A stretch of DNA of 64,000 bases from assembly GCA_020631735.1 (NCBI GenBank), contig CM036160.1, positions 113,504,680 to 113,568,679 on the forward strand, read 5' to 3'. This DNA is from Saccharum officinarum. Taxonomy: Eukaryota; Streptophyta; Magnoliopsida; Poales; Poaceae. The notes under the pieces were generated by a model. That model did no database searches and had not been told where the DNA came from. It saw only the letters and a list, made by a program, of their open reading frames with translations. A program made the translations under genes and the position numbers. Of the stretch, positions 56,630 to 64,000 are shown piece by piece (position 1 is the first letter of the stretch; every line of letters starts with the position of its first letter).

Positions 56630-59600
56630 TGTAACACCCTAAAATTTGCATCTTTTGAATTGGAGGTAAAATGAATTAATTTTCTATATTTGGTGCTCGT
56701 GAAAACATAGGAAATCAATTTTATATAAATTAAAATTCATCATAGGGTTAACAATATTGTTGTGTATACATGTCGATACCCTAGCTTTGCCCTAACCCTG
56801 GCAGCTCACCACTGCTCGATCGAATCTTGCCGTGTAGCCGAGCTCATCCGCTGAAGTCACCGTGGCTGCCAGTTTCTTCTCCGTCGACTCGGGCACGACG
56901 CCAAAAGTCTACACGTGGATGCTCCCGGACCGCCGTCATGCTCGCCAAGCCGTCGCTGCTGCTTCTCCGACCACTGCAAGTCCCTAGGAGTGTTCGCGGT
57001 AAGCTGCGCTATCTTCCCATAAGGAAATCGAGGCCCTACGTCCCTTCTCCGTCCAACTCCACGCTAGAGCGGAGCTAGCAGAGCAACCTGACCAGGCGTG
57101 TGTTTTGTTCTTGCTAGCTAGATGACGTCACATGATACATGGATTTGTTTACTGGCCACTCTCCTTTAAAAAAATTAGAAATACCATCTGTTTTCTCTTA
57201 AGGAATAATTAGACAAGGAAATTGTCCTGGCCAAGATGTGGTAAAACTGAGCAACCTGTATACACATATATACTTGATAGTTGGCAAGCACGTGAATTTA
57301 GATTTGTGCAAGTATATACTCCGTATATGGCTGCCGAACATATATATGTATATACATGGAAGAAGAAACAATTAAATAAGGAAGTTTGCATGTCCAAGTG
57401 TTGGTTTTCCATAAGTGCTTGTCGTTGCATTGGGCTCAAATACCACCACCCGAAGGCAGCCAGCCAGAGCACGTCCGCAACATGCAACAGCTAACCAACG
57501 TCTTATCCCAGCGAGACTAGGAAGCCAAGTTCAATTTCTATTCCGGCCCCAAAACACATCCAGGCCCATGATTTGCTAGCTTATATATAGCAAAGCTAAA
57601 GCCTACACCGTTGCCCTAGTTCCCGGCTGTCGTCTGCCGCCTCCGCCGTCGCGGTGCCGCTCTTCGCATCTAGGTGACCAAGCTGGAGCTTACATGCAGT
57701 TGCGTCATGCGGTCTCACGTACTCCGTGCTCCGTTGCCGCGACATACGCACACGTCTACTCCGACTGATGGTGCTCGTTGACTCATCGTCATCTCAAGCT
57801 GCCATTGCTGTTGACGGTGTTTGCTGCTCCCCTTCCGTCCTCGAGCCGTTGCTTTGGATCTCGTCGAGGAGCACGTCCACCGCTGCCTTCAACGCCTTCT
57901 GTTGTTTCAATGCTGTTCCTGAGCCGCCGCTGAGCGCGTTGCTCCGTTACCGATTTCGGTCGTCGCCAAGCTGTGCATCGAGGTTTCGAAGCCGCTCTTG
58001 CCCTAATTCCTTTCTTGTTTGCTCTCTGTGGCTCATACGCCTTCGCTGAACTGTCGCAGGAGCCGTTCGTCGCGTCTGCACCCTGTTGCCGACCCCTTCT
58101 ACAACCTCCACCGAGAGCCCTAGCGACCCCACCGCTGTGCTCAGACCTCGCCGACGAGCAGAGCAGAACCGGCACCACTTTCGTACGTTCTCGCCGTTTG
58201 CTGCTCCGCGGCTGCCGTGAGTAATAGGCTTGCTAATGGGCCAAAGCTGCTGCTGTGCTTAGCTATTACGTGTTAGTATCAATGTTCGTCATGTCATAAA
58301 TTTGTGAACAATACAAATTGAACGAAAATTCTTTTGGTTAATATATGCATCAACCACTAGCTTCTTTAATTTAAAAGCAACATAAGCTTTATATCTCGTC
58401 AGAGATATGTATACAAATACTAAAATGATTAATTGGTAATATTAATATTCTTCTAAATATAAACTTGCTTAGTCTAAACCCGCATATTAAATGTGATTAG
58501 ATGCTCTCAGATGTCAATTTGCATTTGCAAGTCAAAGATTATTATCGGTATAAATAATGTCAAAATATTTATAAATATAATATGATTAGCATTAACTCAA
58601 ATTTTGAAATTAAATTAATCTGGACTAATACTACTCAGATAGTTTTTCTTAGTTAATATAAAATCATGTTTTTAGTTGTTTCTTTTATAATATAATAAAT
58701 CTTTTGATAATAGTTTCTTTTGCATCGTAGCTCCGATCTCGGCGTTTCTTGTGTCCCTGTGACCATAGCACCTAGCATTATTTTAGTATGTTGTTTTCTC
58801 TTGTGTGGTGTACTGTTCTTAGTTGTTTTTCTTGTTGTTTGTATATTTGCATATGTGTGGTGCTTGTTACGAGTAGAACAAGAACCGTTTGTGGGCGCTG
58901 GAGAATCAGAAGCTGAGCGCCCGAAAGTTGCAGAATGAAAGATAAAGTTGATGCTTCTCTAAGCAAGTTGTTTTGGGTCTGAAGCAAGTTTGAGGCAAGT
59001 ATAACATGGGATTTCCTTGCTGTCCTATTTACTTTAATCACATGAAATCATATTGCATGTGTTTATATTGAATTGCCATTAAGGATTTCCTAGTTTTGAT
59101 CTATACCTTGTCACCTATGGGATTTTGCATTGGGTAGCTTTTGCTAGCGCTGAGCATAAACTATGATCTTGTAATATGATTAATGGAATATGCAACAACA
59201 CTAAAAGATGACATTTTGATTACTGTTTAAAGAGGGCTAGAGCATGATGCTATTTTTCTTGGTGCTCTAGTTTCTCTCCATAAGGACTCATCTGTAAGCG
59301 AACATCCGGGACTTACAGTACAACTGTGATGGCTATATGGCTCTGGCTTTAGTCAAGTATGAGGACCTTTTCTAGCTTGTTAGTGGTAACCTTCATGACG
59401 TAAGAATGTCTTGACGAATCGGGATAGTGCGGCCTCTGTCCTCATGTGTATAGGCTGCGCGTCATTGTGCCATTTGGAAGGGGGGCTCTACATCTGTTTG
59501 TCGAGTGAATCTAATGGCCCTAACTTGTTAGACGAACCTTTAAAAAACTTCATAGTGAACCCTGCCGACCTTCCTTGGTAGTGGGTCAAGAGGCTGATCA

Positions 59601-60234
59601 CCTCGGGCGAAAGGGTAAATCACGACTCACAGTGAAAGTGTACAACCTCTGCAGAGCGTAAAACTGTTATAACAGCCGTGCTCACGGTCACGAGTGGCCT
59701 TGGACCCTTACGGAATAGATGATCACTAATGACTATAAATGTGTTTTTGCTATTCATTATTCATCTTTACATTGATCATATGTTTATTGTGAGATTAATG
59801 CAAACCTGATGCTACTCATATGATAAAACTGTGATAATTAAAAGCTAAATGCAGTAAATCAGTGTCTATCCTTTTGAGCCTCATGAACCCCATGTTATAT
59901 TTGTTGAGTACGACATGTGCTCACCCTTGCTATTTCTCTACACTCTAGTGTGTAGTGAGGTGTTGCTTAAAAGAAGGATGAAAGTGTAGTAGAGTTTTCA
60001 GAAGTCTTTTCGAAGTGTGTGGCATACTGAGCCACCAGTCAGCCGTCCCTGAGAAAAATGGAGCCTGAAGTTTAGTCACTGTTCCACGATACTCTGATGT
60101 AAGTGTTAATATAGCTATGTATACGTTATGTAATAACATTGTTTCTGATACTTTTTCATTCTGACATATGTGTGAACTTCCTGGGCACACATATGATTAG
60201 CCTGGTTTTGTTCTTTAGAAAATCGGGTGTGACA
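56630..60234 (+). mobile_element. Solo LTR of the chromodomain gypsy family, 5-bp target duplication
   Basis: Begins TGTAACACCCTAAAATTT and ends ATCGGGTGTGACA, flanked by GTTAT (56625-56629 and 60235-60239). 59260-59700 matches 21260-21700 inverted. No internal domain is present, so it is a solo LTR from recombination. It is 3605 bases, about 870 longer than the other LTR, probably because of extra sequence in 57100-58900. The TA-poor GC-rich part 57590-58230 and its short frames are LTR sequence, not genes. Confidence 0.9.
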
Positions 60235-60810
60235 GTTATTTTAAATTATCTTTCATCGTAGCAATGACGACTAATTTAGATGCAATGTGACGGAGTTATT
60301 TTGAATTATGTTTTATAATAACAGATGTGTGACATACGTGAGTAATCTAGATACAAAAATAGTGGGTTATATTTTAAATTATGTCTTATAATGATAGATG
60401 TGGGTAATTTAGAAACAAAGTTAGAGGGTTATTTTAAATTATCATTCATAATAGCAATGGTGAGTAATTTAGATGCAATGCGATGGGTTATTTTGAATTA
60501 TGTTTCATAATAACAGATGTGGGTAATTTATATATAAATTTAGGGGGTTATCCTAAATTATCGTTTATAATGGTAAACGTGGGTAATTTATATGCAAAAT
60601 TAGGGGTTTACTTTTTCTATTTTTCATAATGGCAGAGGTGGGTAATTTTCTTTATAAATTACAATAGATCCAATGGCTATTATCAGTGATGATAATTAGA
60701 GTCTATTAAATTAAAGGCTAGATGTTTCTAATTATTGTGAGAATTTTTAGGATTTATCTTTTTTCTTAGCGCGTCTACTGAGAATTAACGTGGTGTCTCT
60801 GTTGGGGCAT
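60235..60810 (+). repeat. Degenerate tandem repeat block, right part
   Basis: At least six imperfect units around TGGGTAATTTAGATGCAA and GGGTTATTTTAAATTATC. The block ends with GTGAGAATTTTTAGGATTTA and GAGAATTAACGTGG, a tail shared with 48555 and 62060. Confidence 0.8.
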
Positions 60811-61689
60811 CTAATTAGTAATAGTAAGATTCTTCCAACCATGTTCCGACAGCAGAGCTCCTCCTCGAACGTACTATAAATAGGGAATTAAATTGGGTGG
60901 ACCCTAGGTCCAAACATCTTCTGTGCGCCCCCATGGTGGATGATCGACATGAACTCGGGTTTAAATACGCAGTGAAACTTTGCCTTGGCAAGGAGGACAT
61001 CCATTCGATGAAGCCTATTCCCGAACATACGCGTCTCTTCTCTCTTGCCGGCAATGTCATTGGATGGAAAGGGCACAGGGTTTTCTCAATCTACTTGATT
61101 ACAACTCCCCTAAATAACCTTAATCTTGTTTTTTGAAACCCCTTTATTAGTTAGATAAGAGAATTGAGTTTTCTTAATCGGGAACAATTGCTCTAAACAT
61201 CCCTCATTTCTCAAGATGTTAGAATTTATTGTCAAGGAATCATATGTGCAGCAATGGTTACACTATCAATATAGATATGTTCAAAAAAAAATATAGATAT
61301 GTTAAACGTTTTAGTTAAGATATATAGATATATCGAACAGTACTACAAGACCCTCATCATTGATGGTTTGTAACCCATTTTCATCGCCTAGTTTCGTGCT
61401 TCATCAATGAAAGAGTACGGTGATAAAGAACTTCATTACCACTATTTTCAAACCAGTGATAAAAATCTAATATTTTATAAAGAAAAATACTCAAGCTCAC
61501 CCACACTCTCATCGAGCCCCCCTCCCCCTGGTCGATCGCTTGGATCTAACAGAGAGCCACTGATTTGAGTAGAGGAGAGGAGATGGAGGTCACCTAGATC
61601 TAGCTAATGGAGTGAGGGGGTGGACGGGCAGAGGCAAATATGTGTGTGGGGGCTGTGAGAGAGGACATGTGTGGATGTTTGAGGGAGAG
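60811..61689. other. Unassigned sequence with a short open frame
   Basis: 60897-61136 is open on the plus strand (starts MDPRSKHLLCAPMVDDRHEL) and partly on the minus strand. TATAAATA lies at 60875. I recognise no domain and cannot say whether it is coding. 61340-61480 may be a MITE fragment. Confidence 0.3.
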
Positions 61690-62260
61690 ATAAACCCTAG
61701 ATGTGTTTTATACATGTATATATTTTCCCCATTGGTTCCATTACAAACATGCAGAAACATATATGCTTAATGGTTATTTAAACTTTTTAATAGAATGTTT
61801 TAATAATTTAGATGAAGATTTGAGGAGAATAATTTATTTTTTAATGATACTGAAGTGGCAGTTTAGATGCAAATCGAAGGAGTTGTGTAGATTATCTATC
61901 ATATTAGCATGTGGATAATTGCAAATTTAGGTGGCATAGGCACATAATTTGAATATAGTATTATGGGTTTACGTTGTTTGAAATTAAAATAGAAAGATAC
62001 AATGGTCATTAATATCAATGTTGATTATAGTCTATTGAATTGATGGCTAAATATTTTTATTTTTGTTAGAATTTTTAGGGTTTATCTTTTCTTGTCTAGA
62101 CGACCTCACGAGGATTAACGTGGAGGCACCATAAAAAACATATATTTATAATGTATAAGAATTATTTTTTTTCTAGCGTGATATGTATTTAGTTGAAACA
62201 TAAGGCTAAGTTATTATATAAACTATCGTTGTATCCTTTCATGTGAATTTGGTTTTATAT
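61690..62260 (+). repeat. AT-rich dispersed repeat family, another copy
   Basis: Carries the shared tail GTTAGAATTTTTAGGGTTTA and AGGATTAACGTGGAGGC, followed by GTATTTAGTTGAAACATAA. It matches 50385-50520 and 60735-60805. Confidence 0.6.
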
Positions 62261-62689
62261 GCAATCAGTCCATAAACTACTCGATGTGTATGCATGATAA
62301 GCTCGCTAGAAAAGCAACCACAATTGATTAGGCTTTACTTATGAGAAGTTGGTCACAAGTAGAAAATAGCATGATCAACCGTGATGGGTAGAGTGATAGT
62401 AGCTCTCTGGCGTTGGTGACGATTCTAGAATTTATTCTAGGAGGATTTAGGTGCCAATGGATGTTGGTGACTACTTGAGGCAACAATGGATTCGTTGAAT
62501 TAGCAATGTTATGTTTTGTTAAAAAAATCATTAATGCTCCACCACAGGTGTCGGTTCCACGTCGGTCAATTTGGACGTGGCTAGCTAGGCTGCGGACTGG
62601 TCCACATACCTGTTCCTCCGGTCGGAATACATAGTTTCTCCAAAAAATAAAAATCAAAAGAAAAGAGACCGACGTCTTATCTTCCCCAT
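62261..62689. repeat. Remnant of the peroxidase tandem unit, then unassigned
   Basis: 62405-62515 resembles 46432-46560 (GTGATGATTCTA-AATTTATT and ATG-ATTGGTG). It is a far-displaced scrap of the duplicated intergenic unit. The rest has no gene. Confidence 0.45.
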
Positions 62690-63735
62690 TTGCATCGGCT
62701 CCACCGCACCGCCTGCCCTTTGGTCCTGTACGCACGAGCTTTGCTAGCGTCCGCGTCTCCATATGCACGAGCGTCGAGCGCCACTGCTAGCTGTGTACGC
62801 ACGAGATCCACCACCGGCCGCGATGCGCCACCTGCCCGTGGTGAGAGAGACTACTGCCGCCTCCACCACAGGGGCCGGACGCCTGGTCAGCGGCCAGGAA
62901 GACCTCCGCCCCCCACTTGTCCAGCTCGCTGCGTCCGGGTGTGGAGCTCGCCCGCGTGCAGCTCACGGCAACCCGGGCGGAGCTCGCTCATGCACATCTC
63001 ATGCCAGCCTACCCAGTTCGTTGTGTGGTTGGGGCGAAAGTTGCTCGCGTGCAGCCCACGACGGTCGGGATGGAACTCCACACGCCGACGAGGATCTATT
63101 CTCTCGAGTAGAAAGGAGATGTTGCGTTGAAATTGCATGTTGCAAACGTCTATTTCAAGTGTTTCAAATGTTTTAGAGGTATGTTGCAAGTGTTTTATAT
63201 CGATGTTGCAAATGTAAATCGAGATGTTGCACATGTTGCAATGGTGTTTTCAAGCGTATGTCATAAATAATTCATCTGTTTCAGATGTATGTTGCAAGTG
63301 TTTCATCTAGATGTTGTAAAAGTAGATCTGGATGTTGCATATATATGCATGTTACAAGCGTATGTTTCAAGTGTTTCATACGTATGTTGCAAGTGTTTCA
63401 TACGTATGTTACATATGTTTTGCAGTAGCTACAAACGTGTTTTCTTGGTGTTTCATACGTATGTTGTAAGTGTTTCAATTGTTTCAGACGTATGTTGTAA
63501 GTGTTTCATTTAGATATTGTAAAATTAGATCTTAGCGTTGCATATGTTGGATCTCCTGCATGCGTGTAGGTGTGGAGGGGGCGCCATGGTGTGGGTGTGA
63601 GACACAAAGCGCGCGCGAGACATAGTGTAGGCGTGGCGTGGCCGCGTGGGACACGGAGCGGCGCTGGCCCCCACGTGACGCAGGCGCAGGCGTCCGGACG
63701 GTAGCCCAATCCGGACGTCCGGGCGCTAGATGTTC
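62690..63735. mobile_element. Unclassified element, copy 2 (TGTTGCAAGTGTTTCA repeats)
   Basis: The same three-part arrangement as 11990-13105: GC-rich 62690-63110; about 430 bases of ATGTTGCAAGTGTTTCAT and GTTTCATACGTATGTTGCAA words; and GC-rich 63560-63735 ending TCCGGGCGCTAGA. The open frames are compositional. Confidence 0.6.
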
Positions 63736-64000
63736 CATAAAAAAATATTTATTGCTTTTGTCACTATAACTCAAACTCTCAATCAAAAACATAACCGAGA
63801 ATTATAATCTTCTCACGATAATAAATAAATATTTATAATAAAATATACAATCAAATAATACGACAAACTATTCGAAAAACTTAAAAACGAGCATAAATAT
63901 TATTTGCTTGCACAATTTTTTTAAGCTGTGTTTGCACAAATTTGATACTTAGCGTGACATCTTGTAGCCTTTTTTTTGGGAGCAAATGACAGCATGCAGC
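63736..64000. other. AT-rich end of window, no feature
   Basis: Nothing that I can support. Confidence 0.4.

Noticed and set aside
57590..58230. Host gene first exon
   Set aside because: It lies within a solo LTR delimited by a target duplication.
60897..61136. Small protein gene near 61 kb
   Set aside because: A TATA box is nearby, but the peptide has no recognisable domain and the opposite strand is partly open too; kept only as an unassigned frame.

Overview
The window looks like nuclear DNA of a grass, most likely a panicoid/Andropogoneae species of the sorghum, sugarcane or maize type (inferred from family content, not proven). The genes are short, GC-rich and carry a single intron. 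They sit in AT-rich, heavily nested transposon DNA: CACTA elements with grass-type subterminal repeats, hAT MITEs, a chromodomain Ty3/gypsy element, a SIRE/Maximus-like Copia solo LTR, PIF-like and LINE debris. No prokaryotic, organellar or CRISPR feature is visible.

The host content is one cluster of secreted class III (plant secretory) haem peroxidases, with six loci or parts in two subclades. Subclade A: exon 2 of a + strand gene at 63-823 with a 1-base frameshift; an intact - strand gene at 9143-10233; and the 5' part of a + strand gene at 15531-16144. Subclade B: a 3' half at 27264-27786; and two complete + strand genes at 31936-33088 and 44335-45482. The two complete B genes are near-identical tandem duplicates with their own flanks. 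Every complete gene has one intron after the FHDCFVQ motif, the distal Arg/His, the proximal His in LSG(A/G)H, and eight cysteines. They should oxidise phenolics with H2O2 in the cell wall or vacuole.

Layout: 0-1 kb frameshifted peroxidase; 2.0-6.7 kb Copia solo LTR with nested hAT elements (5-bp duplication GAGAG); 7.4-8.8 kb CACTA; 9.1-10.2 kb intact peroxidase; 11.0-13.1 kb CACTA subterminal repeats, a long foldback and an unclassified element; 13.9-15.5 kb CACTA directly in front of the third peroxidase; 16.1-27.3 kb transposon pile (captured gene piece, hAT MITE, CACTA with a FAR1/MULE transposase relic and tRNA-like boxes, then a broken chromodomain gypsy element); 27.3 kb peroxidase 3' half; 28.0-29.1 kb long-armed element; 30.1-47.3 kb tandem peroxidase units interrupted by a 4.5-kb PIF-like element, a CACTA, MITEs in TA microsatellites and two LINE stubs; 47.3-64 kb almost entirely repeats, including a solo gypsy LTR (duplication GTTAT) and a hAT element (duplication CCCCAATG).

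The two tandem genes give natural filled/empty-site comparisons, so several insertions can be placed to the base. The most unusual observation is that the third peroxidase stops, and the 27.3-kb half starts, at almost the same codon. The halves belong to different subclades, face the same way across 11.1 kb of transposons, and a GT...AG pair would join them in frame. Whether this is a real chimeric gene with a giant transposon intron or two coincidentally broken genes needs transcript data.
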